64,000 nucleotides of DNA from Epiperipatus broadwayi (Eukaryota; Onychophora; Udeonychophora; Euonychophora; Peripatidae), in NCBI GenBank assembly GCA_028023455.1, contig JAQFVV010012400.1, forward strand, positions 15,861,490-15,925,489, in the 5' to 3' direction. Positions within the stretch are counted from its first letter, which is position 1, and each line of letters opens with the position of its first letter. The notes below the pieces were generated by a model. The model searched no databases, was not told where the DNA came from, and worked only from the letters and a program-made list of their open reading frames with translations. Shown here piece by piece: positions 1 through 13,454 of this stretch. A program made the position numbers and the translations under genes.

Positions 1-295
1 AGCAGTGGAAATTGGGGTAATGATTTTGGCAGTAACTATGGCAACAGTTACGGTGGTGGACCAATGAAAACTGGTAATTTTACCCAAAGAGGAACTGGCC
101 CCTATGGAGGTAGGAATTAATTTCTTGAAATTTTAATATATTTTTTTAATGCATATTTATATTACACTTGAATGATATTTATTTGTAGGAGGCTTTGGAT
201 CTGGAAGTGGTAGTGGTGGTGGAGGAGGAGGCTACGGTGGTGGCGGCAGCAGTGGAGGTGGGGGTGGATACGGCGGTGGTCAATATCGACGATAA
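1..295 (+). CDS. hnRNP A2/B1-like protein, C-terminal Gly-rich end (partial, 2 exons)
   Basis: This is the 3' coding end of an hnRNP A/B-family RNA-binding protein, a nuclear and shuttling pre-mRNA packaging and splicing factor. Exon 1-109 is open from the window edge and ends at a GT donor (GAG|GTAGGA). The next exon starts at 189 after TTTGTAG and stops at TAA 293-295. The joined frame reads Gly/Asn/Tyr-rich sequence, then GPMKTGNF and GPYGG, then a Gly/Ser/Tyr-rich tail ending GGGQYRR. The GPMK-GNF...GPYGG arrangement matches the PY-type nuclear localisation signal (M9 region) of hnRNP A2/B1, which is recognised by transportin. Both RRM domains must lie left of the window. If the intron is retained, the frame adds GRN and stops at once, which would give a shorter C terminus. 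It could equally be annotated hnRNP A1 or A3; invertebrates usually have one pooled orthologue. Confidence 0.85.
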
Positions 296-327
296 TTCCA
301 TTGTTTTTAAGCCCTTTTAAATCTCAG

Positions 328-1812
328 GTGCGTTTGACGTTATTATTTCCAAAGAAGTAACAGTATTGGTATTTTTTAACGAATATAAAGTTTATTATGG
401 TTAAAGCTTCAGAGATGTTAGCTAATTATTTTAATTTCTGGATGTTTAGGCATCGTGTAAAGGTGTAAAGACTTAGCCAGCTCTATCCTAGTTTTGAGTA
501 CAGGGCTGAAACATACAAGCATCAGCACTAGAAGACAGGCACAGTATATAGGTTAAAAGCCAGAAAGACTCATCTCCTACAGTGAGGCAGGAATATCTAC
601 GAAAGATAATAGTAATATTATGAAGCTAAGAATGAGAATGGCTGATACTTGAGCATTTCAGAGAAACCAGATCTGGGATTTTAGGACTTTGAACACGTGG
701 ACTGAAATTTAAAAAAAAAAAAAAATTTTGAACACTTGCATTTCATTTTATATTATCTACCCGTCGTAATTGGAAGATAGTTATTCTATAGCATCATTTC
801 AAAATATTTTTCCTGTTAGCATTAAAAAAGTCAGTGCTTATCACTTTTTTTTTTTGCTTATTTACTCAAATAGCCAGAGATTGTAAGGGCTTTTTCACAG
901 TATATATATATTTTTTATTTTACTGCATAATATGCAGATAAATTTTTTAATATATTTTTTGTTTTACATATATACATTGTCATGACGCTTTTTGTTCTCA
1001 TTTTTAACTTTTTATTCAATGTCAGTGCGATCATCTGTTTGGTGCCTACAGATATAAGGTTACATGTGTATGTGTATATTTCAAAAGTAATTAGTTTTTT
1101 TTTCTCCCCCATTTTTATTTTATTTTATAAAGTTGTATTTATAGTTTAAAAACTCAGCATTTAACAAATAAAAACTTTTGAATTTAAAATTTGCTCTTCA
1201 GTTATTTATTTAATAATTATATTTTGAGAGTTAGTTATGACACTAAGTTTTAGACTTAGATCTGTAAGGGTAAGTAAAATATTAATTAATAGTTAGTAAT
1301 AAGTTACATTTCAGTGAAGCCTCAAAAAATGTTAGGGCAAGTAACGTAAGCCACTACAACAGCAACAGAAAGTTGAGCTGCAATTCAAAACGACTATAGA
1401 GTGAGGTAGAAGTAGCCAGCTGCAATGAATATACAAGCCGAGTGAGTCGAATGGTTGGATTTGAGATTGCCAGAAGTTAGGCTAATGCAGTGTTTGCCTA
1501 CCTATATATGGCTAAGAATAAAGGTTAGTATGAGACTTAATTCATCCTGTTGGTATATATATCTTAGTCAGTATTTGTGTTTAATGCTTTTTTAAGTTCG
1601 GCAATATTTCATTTTTCACTAAACTGGACTTAAATACGATGAAAACAGCCTTTTCTCATCTTTCAGTTAAGTTTTTTTTTTATTATGCAAACTGAAGGCT
1701 AATCTTAATATTTGAGAAATTGTTCTAAGTAAACTCAGCTTAGTCAATTAAGATAAAAGCTGCATTTTTCCCTCTGCTGCAGCATTTTTATTGATTTCTT
1801 TCTTTTTTATAG
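328..1812 (+). other. Probable intron in the hnRNP 3' UTR
   Basis: After the stop codon the transcript runs to CTCAG|GTGCGT (donor at 328) and can resume after TCTTTTTTATAG (acceptor ending 1812). The splice junction would lie about 32 nt after the stop, inside the roughly 50-55 nt limit, so it should not trigger nonsense-mediated decay. A proximal AATAAA at 1167-1172 inside this interval could end an unspliced alternative transcript. No coding frame is seen here. The short minus-strand ORF at 915-1112 is low-complexity A/T sequence. The intron is inferred from splice consensus only. Confidence 0.5.
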
Positions 1813-1920
1813 GTTCCTTTCTGCTATGGGTTATTGGACTGAGATGGTGTTATTTCATTCTATGAATGATAATGTAGATACATTTTTGTATGAAATAAAA
1901 CTTTTTAATGCAAATACATA
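1813..1920 (+). terminator. hnRNP terminal 3'-UTR exon with poly-A signal
   Basis: The segment after the TATAG acceptor is less AT-biased than its surroundings. It ends with a consensus AATAAA at 1894-1899, followed by a T-rich stretch and a GT-rich element (TTGTGTGC) near 1920. That is the usual layout of an animal cleavage and polyadenylation site. I infer that it ends the hnRNP gene. Confidence 0.5.
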
Positions 1921-4900
1921 TTGTGTGCTAAAATTTATCACATTTTTGATTGGGATGGGTTATAAGTAATGCTACAACTATAAAGATTAGGATTATGCTT
2001 TTTTGTGTGTGATCTGGTATTTTTTTTTATCTGACAGGTAAGGTAATAAGTAATAAAAGATTATATATATAGATCCCATATCATTTAGAAATCTCAAACT
2101 TTCTATGCAGAAAGTTTTTCTAGAATACATAGTTCCTAAAAGTTTGTGGATATGGTTGTTAATAATAAATAGTCAAGTAATTATTACATAAAAATGAAAT
2201 TGTTAAGAAACTTGTCACCAACGAGAAATTGATGAAATGTTCTTAAAATTTGCATGATTTTAAGATTGACTAAAATTTATTCAGAGTTTAATGTACAAAT
2301 TTATATAGGTGTGTATATGTTTAAAAATAAAATTTAGAACAAACCTGTTAAGTCAATGCTATAATTAATGGTCATGCAAGGGAAAAAAACATTCCCTTTG
2401 CTGATATATAGCATTCTCTCCCTGTTTCTGATTATTGGCAAAAAAAAATAGTCCCAATAAGTTAGTGTGCGTTTTAATTATGTAAGCTTTCAACAGGATA
2501 TATTAAACAGTTGCAATAGCTTACAAGTATGTGATTACATTGGAGAAAATGTCTACTAGGCCAATATTTTGCTCAACCTTTTTTAAATTACTAATTCCAC
2601 TTATTTTGCTACTCTTCTATAGACAGCTTTTATTATAAATTGGTTATTGCATTTTTATTGACATGTTCCATCAAGATTTTAAACATTACAAATGTTTAAA
2701 AGTAATAGATTGCTTTATTACTTGGTGTGTCTCCCTCCCCCCCCCCTTTTTTTTTTTATACACATTTTAAGTTACATTTTTATCTAGAGTTGGTTTTGAA
2801 TATTTTGTCAAACTTACCCAATTTGCAAATGAAGTCATAGCTGAATAAAACTATACAGTATAATGTTAACTCCATTAACAAAATAAGCAATTTTATAATT
2901 AAGTCCGAGTATATTAAACAATCTAGAAAATGGCTTTCATTTATTTTTCATTTAAGACTTACTAAGTAATTCCCATTTCACATCTGTGGCATTAAATTAA
3001 ACCTTCATATATTTCAACAATAATTTCCCAATTATGTATGTCCTAAATTCAAATTACAGATAATTGATATAGCTGTTGTATATTGCTTATTAGGTGCTCA
3101 TGAGATTAAGCTAACTTCACTGAATTAGACCATTGCTCTAATGTATCACAATTGTAGGGGGAAAATTCCTGAGCTATTATTGTTCCACAACAAAACAATC
3201 TCCCAAGTTTCTGTATAATTCTAGCAAATTTTGTTATTCTACTACCTTTTTATTTCATTTTGTCTAGTTCTGCGACAATATTTTGAATACACTTGGATAT
3301 TTCAATTATTCATTTATAATTATCAATCTTTTTTCTGAAAAGCATTTCACATTAGCTTTACCATCCATTTTTTAGTTCTTATTTACATCTGATAATTTAG
3401 TTGATAGTCTTGTAAAAATAATTACATTACCTGTAAAATTGAATTCTTAAATTGTCATCATTTGTTTTTATTGCCTTTTTATCAATATTAATCTTGATAT
3501 TACAATTTAACATTTTATGAAAATTTCTATATATATATGTTGAATCAATAACTGGATATAGAAAATGATTTAAAAGCATTGCCTTCATAATCACTTGGGT
3601 TATTTTTCAACCTAATTTTTGCTTAGCCATGTTGTTCAAAACTTAATAGTGGATAATCCATACCTACTTGATTATCTTTTGAACTTGAAATAAATCTCAT
3701 TCTTTTATCATTCAATTAGTGATATACTGCTGCATTTCTTTACCTATTTAATTTGATCTGTTTCACAGTTCAATCTCCCATTTACAAAACTCACTTATTA
3801 ATTGAATTCCCTTGATTTTTTTTAATTTAAATTTGAGCTTACTCAATATATCTGAAAATCCCAACACTCCATTTTAATTTGCCAATGACTTGAAAATTTC
3901 CATTCTGTCACCACTGATTTATCATTATAGTCTTAAATTACATACATTCTTATTGCTATTCTACATTAAAATATAATCCAATGCTATAAGGTCTTTTTCA
4001 ATATAGAAAAATAAGCTTTTGTGTACTATTGAAATGCTATTATATTTTTAAAAATTTTTTTATTTTTATAATTGTCCATATACTTTTAACATTTTGATCT
4101 GTTATTAACAATACATTGTTCTTTTGCAATTATTTCATATTGGACTGCCTCGATCATGGAGCTGCTACAAATGACTTTACAAGTTTTTCTGTTACTAATG
4201 CTGCTGCCAACTTAAGAATGACATTCTAACACCAGATCATTTTTTCATTGCAACTACTTTTTTTTTTTTTATTACAGACATGGAAAATTTACTTTTTTCC
4301 AGCTCTATTCATGTATTTCCTCTTTCTTATTCCAATTTCATTGTACTAGCTTTTGCTGAGCTTTTTCAAAAATCTGTTGCTATAGCAAACCATTGAATAA
4401 TTGATCTATTGCTTACAGATACGATGTTCTTGACTTTATTTTTTAAAAACTGCTTTATTGTATTTGACATTTGTGTGTATAGTAAATGATCAGTTTTACA
4501 GAAGGGACTTATACTTGATTACATAAAAAATTTGATCATAAAATGTATGGGATTAATCATACAAAAAATATTACTGGTTACTAGGAGTAAAATTTGCAAA
4601 AAAGGCTATTTGTGTCATGTTATTCAGAATTAATTTATTTGCCAATGATAATAGAATGGATAGATAACTTGTTCTCTTATTCACAAATATTTAACTTTAT
4701 GGCGTATAAAGACTTGTAATCTACTTCAGTGTTCTGCAGAGAAACAGTCGAGTTTTTACCAGAATAGTCAAATATCTGATGATAAAAAGATACTTGGTGA
4801 TATATCAAGTATTCTTTGGATGGTTTATCACCATGATCATTGCAGTTCAACTATATTTGTAATCTGATAATGTCCGATTAAAAAGGGCTTTCAAATATTC

Positions 4901-7379
4901 CAAGTGTATTATATACATATGGACATTACTTTTTTCAATTGTCTTTGGTTATATATTTTGTTATTAATACAGTTGTATACTTTACATAGTTAATATCTAT
5001 ATTTACTGATTTACCCATATTAGGTCAAGTTCACTTTGAGATTATTATTCACTTGCAATTGTTTTTAGTAAACATAAATGCTAGAGAAGATACATTTCAT
5101 ATAGAAACCAATACCCGAAACACATTCATCATGTTTATAATTTAGCCATTTTATTTAGGACTTTGGATGCTATCTTGACTGCTTTTTTTAGCAAATATTT
5201 ATATAAAAAAACAGCTAACCTGTAATCTATCTTTCATATTTCAACTCCTGGGAATTATATCTGTTCCCAAAGAAACTAATCACAATTGAGAACATAACTA
5301 GTCTCAAACTTAGTATTTTTATATCAAACATTCTCAAATGAAAATTTTTATGTAGTATGGGATTAACATTTCAATGTGTTAAGCTAGCTTTAAATATTCT
5401 TATGATAAAATGTCTACATGTTTGAGCTTCTCAACAAATCAACTTTTTATCAAAGAAATAGTTTTAAACTGATAATCATTGGTAATAATAGTTTGATTTT
5501 TTTTTCTCCCATTGTTGGCCCCAAAAGCACCCACATTTTTGTAAACTAATTCTAGTATTATCATAAAAATGATGTATCTGTTAAACCAGTTTTCTGTTCA
5601 AATTTTCCATCAAATGCTATTGTGCAACAGTTCTAAATGTTTCCATGGACAAATAACTTACTTCTGTAAAATAGTACCAGAAATATGTCTTATCAATTAT
5701 TAAGTTATCAGCAAGTCTATATTAATAAAATCCACTTGTAAAGTTTTTTATTTTAATCTGATAAGATATGGCTTCAATAGTGAAAATTTTTGTTCCTTAT
5801 ATACAGTAGCAAATGGCTTCTATGGAAAGTTTAACATTGCATAAATCTGTTGTTTACAAATCCAATGTTTGATCGTAAATTGCTTTTTTTATTGGAATTG
5901 TATCTTTATAATGCATTTTGATTTTGTAAAAATAGTCTGATGACCACTAATCTGATTGGACACAACCTATTCAATAAAATTCTTCAAAATATGTGACAAG
6001 CCACAAAATCTTTTTGCTTAGTAATCAAAATAGTAGCAGCTGACTTTTTACAATGAATAAACATCAATTTTTCAACAAATACATTTGGAATAAAATTTTT
6101 ATGCATATTAATATAAGATCAATTCAATAACTCCTGACAACTTGCAAGATATAATTAGTTCCATTCCCCCATAATATGCAATCGCATGTTTATAAAAATT
6201 CATTAACAGTATTATCCAGGTTTAAACACGAACAACTGAACCATAGTTTTTATTCCTACAAAAGTTAAATATTTTAATGGTATTAATCTAATAAAACTTA
6301 AATGGCAATGTTGATATATAGACTACTAAAATGAACCTAGGTATTATGCAAATTGAGTCTTTCATTGATGGAAAAATAAAAGCTGCCTAACTGGATTTAT
6401 AGCAAGTACCATAAATTTTTCTATTTCTTAACCTCCCATCCCAAAATTAGTTATGGCTGTCTACTTAGTTTAAGCTTTATTCCTCTGAAAGAACAGCCTA
6501 TCAATTTTAAACTGATTGCCTTATAACTAGGTTTGCAAATTATTTTTTAAAACATATTGATCTTTGTATGTATATATATATTACTATTTATGATATCACA
6601 GATTTTTCAATCCAATAATTTTAAAATCTTTTTCGAGGTTCTATAATTTGAGGAATGGAAACAAATTGCATGTCTATTTCAGATCCAGAATAGATGCCTT
6701 TACTACTTGTAATATTTCATCAAAGCTAAGAGCTTTAAATACTACATATTTACAAAAAAAATATTGCCATGTGTGTAATTAAAGGATGGAAAAATAATTG
6801 CCAAGAAGCTTGTGTTGATCTCTTTACTGACTAAATGACTAAAGATTGCAAAAAATGCACAGATAGTGGGGGGTGTGTGTGCAACATTACTTAGCTTTAG
6901 TATTCAAGATTTCCTTCTTTCCAGAAAAATTAACTGATTTTATGTAAAACTTGGCTGATTTCTGTAGATTGAATAAAACTACGATAATTTTGATGCCTAA
7001 AAAAATATGAAAATAGACATTTGTTAAATCAGATGTTCAAATTGCCTCCATTCCTCTGGAAAGAAAATAATTAACTTTTCAGGATTTAAAATAAGCCATT
7101 TATTTTCACTGATTGTTACTCAATTCATGATCGTATAGCATCAGAAACATTCCAAAAGTTACTAATTGCTTTATTGAAAAAACTTTAATACTGTAAAATT
7201 GATTTGACTCTTATACCAGAAGTCATGCTTGTTTTATGGAATCGAATTATAAAATGGAAGTAAATTATTGTAAGATTTATATTCTTGAAACTGAATTCTC
7301 CCTTATATATAGACAAACTTAAATTATATTCTCAATAATACAAATATTTTAACTAAATTTCCTTTCAAGATTTGTTTGT
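1921..7379. other. AT-rich intergenic DNA, no gene seen
   Basis: This is about 5.5 kb of very AT-rich sequence with homopolymer runs, including a C9 tract followed by a T run near 2737-2757. All six frames are closed at short intervals. I see no splice-flanked coding stretch, no RNA gene and no recognisable transposon protein. It is the left part of the spacer between the convergent hnRNP and SMUG1 genes. Confidence 0.6.
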
Positions 7380-9860
7380 AGTTTCGCACAAAACCCCTGC
7401 ACACATTTCATCCATTTCACGATCTCTTTCTGAGTCTTAACGATCTTTTGGAATTCACTTTAAGTTTCAATTGTTCATCTATTATCCTAGCAATATATGT
7501 TCAGTCTTAATACTTTTAACAATGCCTATAACACCTGTTCTTATACTCATGTATTGTGTTTTCAGTCTCATTTCTCCCAACATGCATATCCATAATTCTT
7601 TTGGGTGGTCTGAAGTCTTGCTCTTCTATTAAGTGTTAAAGTCTGATCGATAAGTAAGAACTGATAAAATTTTGAAAATATTCCTTTTCAAACAGGTATA
7701 TTTCTACCAAAAGCACAAATTTAATTCTATGATTAATTTCCTCTATTTTGTTTCCATCTGTAATAATCTGACCAAGGTATTTGTAGTTGTTAACTTCCTA
7801 ATTTATTTTCATCTTTTGCTAAAATCCATTGAACATTAATTAGTGTTTAACATTTACCATAATTCCTTTTTTATTTTCATCTAATAATTCCATTTCCTGA
7901 GGCTTTGAAATATTTGCATAAACAACTACATCATTGCAAAATATAAATGACTTAAATAATCTCCATTTTTACTCCTATAGCTTCCCATTTTAATCCACAA
8001 AATACTTTTTGCAAAACTTGTAAAATGTTTTGAAGATATGGAGTCGCACACTTCTCAATGTTAACCTTCCAAGTATTGTTGCATTTTTACAAATATTCTT
8101 CAGAATATCATTATCCTGGGTCTATACCATAATCCAATACTAATCTCTAAAGAGATGCTTATAGAATCTGCCTTTTTTTAATCTACTGCACAATTTGTCC
8201 TTTCTAGATACTTGAATATGAACTAAACTAAAACCACTTAAATCCAGCTTAATCTTTTGAGTGGTTGAAATCCTTTAGACAAGTGTATAAAACTGATAAA
8301 AGATTGGTAGGCCAATAATTTTAATAGTTTTGTGACCTTTTTTGAATAATATTGCTATCTTCTGATACATCTTTACCATTTAGATGTTTGGTATGTAGCT
8401 TTGCCAAAAAAATTTCTTATTCACCTGATTTTAATATATCAATTCCATTACCTGAGGTTTTTCCTTCATAAATTTTATTGCATGTCTTCATTTAAAATCC
8501 TCGGGAATTCAGAAGATGTTAAAGATGTAGAAGTATATAATTATTGCAAGAATTCTACCCATTTCATGATGTCATCTCTCTAAGTAATAGTTTCATCTTT
8601 TTTTCTACCAAAATGTTTGGTACTCTAGACTTTTGTACCATTTTACAAATTTTGAGGTATTCAATCCTTAATGCATCATTTTTATATATCTTCATATTTC
8701 TCCTTAATGAATTTTGTAGTCTAAAAATTTTATTGGTCATTTGCTGCTTTCTACCAAGCTATCTTTGTTCCAGTTTCTAAAAGTATCAATTATTTTTCTA
8801 TTTTATTCAAATCTGTATCATGTTTAAAATTGCTAATATTTGGAAATGATTTGCAAGTTCTAATTTAAATTCTTTTTTTTTTTTTAAAATAATTTTTGTG
8901 TCTAGTTTTAATCGATCACTTTGTTAAATTTATTAAGGACATTACAATCTTGAAATATGTGCTTTCTGCTGCCCATTCATTTAGATGCTTCTATTTCCTT
9001 TTAACATTTTTCTCAAAAAAATTCATAATTTTTCTGCAAACTCCAGAAGTCTGTCCTCTCATTTCTATCACCATAACCAAATGTACCTACAGCACTTTCA
9101 TTTGTTCTAGCATTAGTCTTCATAACAATTTTAAAATGTTCTAATCTGAGCAAAAGTCTTGTACATCCATGCAAAAACATATTACTTCATCACTATGAGA
9201 AGTTGCGCAAACCTGAATTTTCTGCTAGTAAGTTGAATAATCTTGTCACTGACCCATGCATCATCAATCTCCATAGTATTGTTCATTCACTTTTTAATGA
9301 TTCCTCCATTTAAAAAATTTGTACACTTTTAGTAGACTACATGCCCACCTAAAATCATCTTTCACCTAACTTCACAAAATCCACTAAAGTCATCAAATAG
9401 CAGCCTGGATCTGAGATAATAGGATTCTTAGGTCCTTTGGCTGGTGAATTTAATCCTCCCGGGAATAAGGCACGATTATATATCAAAAAAAAATTTCCAT
9501 TCACACACATTCTGCCTTATCAGACAACTAAGAAAAAACGTGCTGTTTCTTGATCTTAAACTCTGGTAAAAAGTTAATAAACTTGCCATGCTAACTAATA
9601 GGTGTTTGTGAACCATTTACATTTGTATACTATATGAACAATCAATGTAATAACTTGTGGAGTGGACATTAAGGATTTGTCCTATTCTAGTTCTTTAAGG
9701 CCTCCAAGAAGAATTGATGACTTTCAGTTAACTGCAAACTCCATTCTGCAGCCACTTAGCTCTCATATTGACTTATTTAAATGTATTTTTTTTTTTCTGG
9801 ACATTAATAAAATTTTGATCCATTTTAAAATTTATTCTAAATCTGACACTAGATGAAAAA
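7380..9860 (-). mobile_element. Decayed non-LTR retrotransposon (RTE/Jockey-like LINE)
   Basis: The minus strand carries a ruined LINE ORF2. Near 7900-7980 the reverse-transcriptase palm motif can be read as SHLYFA-DVVVYAN, where one base is lost from the expected F-A-D-D box. From about 7640 down to 7380 the frame resembles the LINE C-terminal tail that in intact elements contains R-W-T followed by a basic R/K-rich stretch. Segments between 8000 and 9860 have the same base bias and patchy coding character and probably cover upstream RT and endonuclease sequence, but I cannot name motifs there. Stops and indels are frequent, so it is inactive. The plus-strand ORFs at 8401-9144 are antisense shadows. 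The same kind of element recurs at 52200-53030. Outer limits are approximate. Confidence 0.55.
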
Positions 9861-10059
9861 TATGATTATAATTGAAAATGGTGAAATTAAAAAATACCCA
9901 AAAATTATTGGATGAATGGAAATGCAAAAAAAAAAGTTACTGCCTTACAAGTACACACTAGTGAATGACATTTCTGCAGTAAATGAATTCAAAATAAAAT
10001 TGTAGGGTTTCTTAAAAAAATTCTCTTTAAATCACCATTTCTCATGTTTGCTCATAACA

Positions 10060-11170
10060 TTAAAACTCTCCATATAATAGTGCAAGCAGAGTAATCAATG
10101 GATGACAGAAGGTTTGCGTAAAATCCCTATCTTGGTGCCTACCCATCAAATATCTCGATTAGTCTCTGGCTTGTGGCCCTCATCAGTGAGAAGCCTTGTA
10201 TCTGAGAGCACCACCTAGATCTTTGGATCTAATGCAACCCTCCAGCAGCCACCCTTTATCTACTCGACTACAAAACAAAAGTTGAAAACAATATCTTCAA
10301 TCTAAGCCCATTAGCTTTTATACAAGTCAATGCAGTTCATTACCTATATATATTGGTGTCTTTAATAACCATAGCCACCACTATCCTACTAGGCAGGATT
10401 GGTATTAAAACACCAAACATCACGTGATCATTTCTTATGCTTGCTCATAATTTATTAAAACTCCATACAGTAGTCACACTCGGTACAAAGCAGAGTAATC
10501 AATGGAAGCCAAGTCTTGTGCATAAAATCCCGATCTGGCTTGCACTGAATGGCACTATATGAAGAGTTGCCTAATTATAACAGTTATGATCAAGCATAAG
10601 AAATGGTGATCATGTGATGTTTGGTGGATTAGTACCAATCCTGCCTAGTAGGATAGTTAGTGGTGGCTATTGTTATTAGAGACACCAAAATATATGTGTA
10701 TTGAACTGAGTTCAGATCTATAAGCTAATGAGCTTAGATTGAAAATATTGTTTTCAATTCTCATAATTTTGTAGTTAAGTAGAGATAAAAGATGGCTGCT
10801 GGAGGGTTGTATTAGATCCTAAGATTTAGGTGCAGTGCTCACAGATCCAAGACTCCTCACTGACGAATGTTGGAGAGTAGTCTGGGTATATTGGATGGAG
10901 ATAGATATTTTATGCACGAGCCTTCTGGCATCCATTGATACTCTGGTTTGCACTAAGTGGCACTACTGTAGGAAAAGTTTTGCATGTTTTAAGATTTTCA
11001 GTTCCCTTAACATTTTGATCTATAAGGCAAAGTCAAAGAATGTGTAAAAACTTGAGTAAATTATTGCTGGAGTGCTACCCAATACAAGTCATACTAATCA
11101 ATGGATGCAACGTTTGTGCATAAACTCCCTGCTACTCTACAATATGGAGAATGCTACTGATATCTTGTTT
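10060..11170. repeat. Dispersed palindromic repeat family A, inverted pair
   Basis: Two long related segments lie in opposite orientation. About 10080-10560 runs one way and about 10580-11000 the other, with a further scrap at 11060-11150. Shared words include ATCAATGGATGC, TTGTGCATAAAATCCC, AAGCTAATGAGCTTAG and CAATCCTGCCTAGTAGGAT. The same sequence returns at 17430-18410, 41160-41300, 41690-41822 and 63340-63435. Copies differ by substitutions and indels, so the family is old. I see no conserved ORF. It is most likely a non-autonomous DNA transposon with long inverted repeats, but termini and target-site duplications were not resolved. Confidence 0.7.
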
Positions 11171-11929
11171 AGCCATAGGAAATTATAATCGTGGTGTTTT
11201 TAGGATGAAATATTTTCGGCAGTGTATAAAAAAATATTGTCATTGTTTCAAAATTTATACAAATAATTGAAGCTATATTTCTCACTTTTGTTCAAATTTA
11301 TCTTAAAAATAATTGTTAAAAAGGCAACCATTAAAACTTTCTAGGTGTCATATATGAAAAGTAAATATAACTACATAATTATATTAGGCTTTCATTACTT
11401 ACAAGTTTATAGTTTTGTTACATGTAACTTGTTTTCTAGTATTATTTTGTGTAGTTTTTTATTATACACACATCGCTGAATATAAACTTATTACAATTCA
11501 AATATGTTATTCTTGCAAATATTAACAAGTGCAATTACTGTATTATTTATATTATTTCATAACCCCTGTGTTGCATATGAAAGTCTAATGAACTTATTTT
11601 GTTCAATAGAAAACTTTCTCTTAAATTTCATTTTTATGGCATGAACTATCATATTTTTCAAAGAATTTATTTTGACAATGTTTTGTTTTTGTAATTTTTT
11701 TTTTTTCCAGTTACAAAACTAAATGCAGTCAAAATATTAAGAGTTTTAACATTGAACATTTATGATGTAATTTGATAAATTTAATATCTTAAATCCAATC
11801 TGGTATACTTTTTTTTATCCATTTACAAACAACTCAAAAGTTTTATTAATTCTTAGCTTTTCTTTGGCATATTATAATGCAATTTAATTTTTTTTCTTCT
11901 AAATATATGTATTGGTAATTGCATATTGA

Positions 11930-12705
11930 ACTATGTCCACCATCTAATATTAATTATTAAATGTAACTTAGTAATCAGTACACATTAGTATATAACAATA
12001 CAGCATTTTGATTGGTATCCTCCCTTCAGGAGCTACTGGTCTGAGCAGTAACATTACTAAACTAGATTAGCCTAGTTGGTTAGAACACATTCTCAACTGT
12101 TGCATCATGTTCAAAATTGTATGAATTGTAAAACAGTTATAAAAATACTAGTGGTCGGTACAAATAGAAAAATTGTATAAATATTAGTGGTTGGTAGAAT
12201 TAATGCTTTAATAGCGATAGACAACAATAATTATTAAGTTTTATTTTTTAATTCTGTTTTTATTTTTTGATAAAATTTTGAATTTTTTTCTGGCAAGAAA
12301 TGGAAATTAAATATAATTCAAAAAAATTTTAGTGATAGTTTTCAAGTGGCCAGTTTTTTCTAATTACCATAATTATTTGATTTGAAGATGCAAACAGCAC
12401 CCTTTTATTACATTTAGTTAGATTGCAAAATAAAACAATTTTATATTTGAACCACAGTACCAGTATAAATAAATTTGTTGGGTTACAGTGTAAAAAAGTT
12501 GAGAAATATATTAGTCACCTTTAATTCAATATTTGTGAATCTAAAGGCCCAGTTTGATTTCTATGCTAATACTGTTGGCCAGCAATATTTGAAGAGAGAT
12601 TAATACTAGAAATGTGTTTTATAACTAACAGTTGATGTACTTAAAAAGTTTAATTTTTTCTGAAGACATTTAATAATTATTCGATGATGGAAATAGTCAA
12701 CCATA
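11930..12705. mobile_element. Relic of a Penelope-like inverted element (solo ends)
   Basis: About 11930-12050 matches, with decay, the left outer end of the inverted Penelope pair at 31860-32070. Shared order: CATCTAATAT, TTAGTATATA, CCTTCAGG, CTACTGGTCTGAGCAGTAAC. About 12600-12705 matches its right outer end at 35690-35770 (TAACAGTTGA, AGTTTAAT TTTTTCT, GATGATGGAAATAGTC). The protein-coding middle is absent. Between them, 12065-12130 includes a tRNA-like A-box segment (TAGCCTAGTTGGTTAGA). I infer an ancient, internally deleted copy of the same architecture. Confidence 0.4.
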
Positions 12706-13310
12706 ATTACTATTAAAATACTATCATCATAAACTTTCAGACATGTTTTTCTGCCAGAAGATAAGATAAAGCATTTAAACAAGGTGATATTAAAAAACAT
12801 AACCAAATGGTTAGTATGTTCATTTAAGCAAGAGAAGTGACTAGTTTTGATCCAGAAATATTTAATTTTTAGTACATGACTATTATTGAACTAAATCCAA
12901 TGTTTTAGGCCATATGTAGAGTGATGTATTCGGTAGCTAAATATGGCTGGATCAAAGTTCAATCTTCCATTTCTATTCTTCAAAGATCACATAAAATCGG
13001 AAACTAGTTTTGGATCTTTTATAGAATTTTTAGTTTAAGAGTGTATATGTATATATTTTTTTATTTCAGTATTTTGTTTAATAAAATAATATATAAATTA
13101 ATAAATTCAAACAATCATTATTACTCTTATTTATATATATATATATACTTCATAATTTATTTGATTTAAAACAATCTAATACAAGCACAGCTACATTGGC
13201 TTTTTCTTACAGCGAGTAAGAAAAAAAATATTACATATATAAAACATGTACACAATTTTAGATGATGATCTGGAGGAGGAACCATTTCCGGTTTGTTTTT
13301 GTTTTTTAAT
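12706..13310. other. AT-rich spacer, no gene seen
   Basis: Low-complexity AT sequence with a short TA microsatellite near 13133-13147. It separates the relic element from the 3' end of SMUG1. No coding frame or RNA gene is visible. Confidence 0.6.
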
Positions 13311-13316
13311 TTTATT
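13311..13316 (-). terminator. Probable SMUG1 poly-A signal
   Basis: AATAAA on the minus strand, about 140 bases after the SMUG1 stop codon at 13455-13457. It is the first consensus signal downstream of the stop, so 13311-13454 is the likely 3' UTR. Confidence 0.45.
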
Positions 13317-13454
13317 TGCTAACTAAAAAAATACAAGCATATATGATAAAAACCAAAATTGTCAAACATTAAAAATAAACTAGATAAAACCATTACTTTC
13401 ATGGATAATGACAATGTACAATACAAGGTACATGGATAGTATGATGAACCTACT

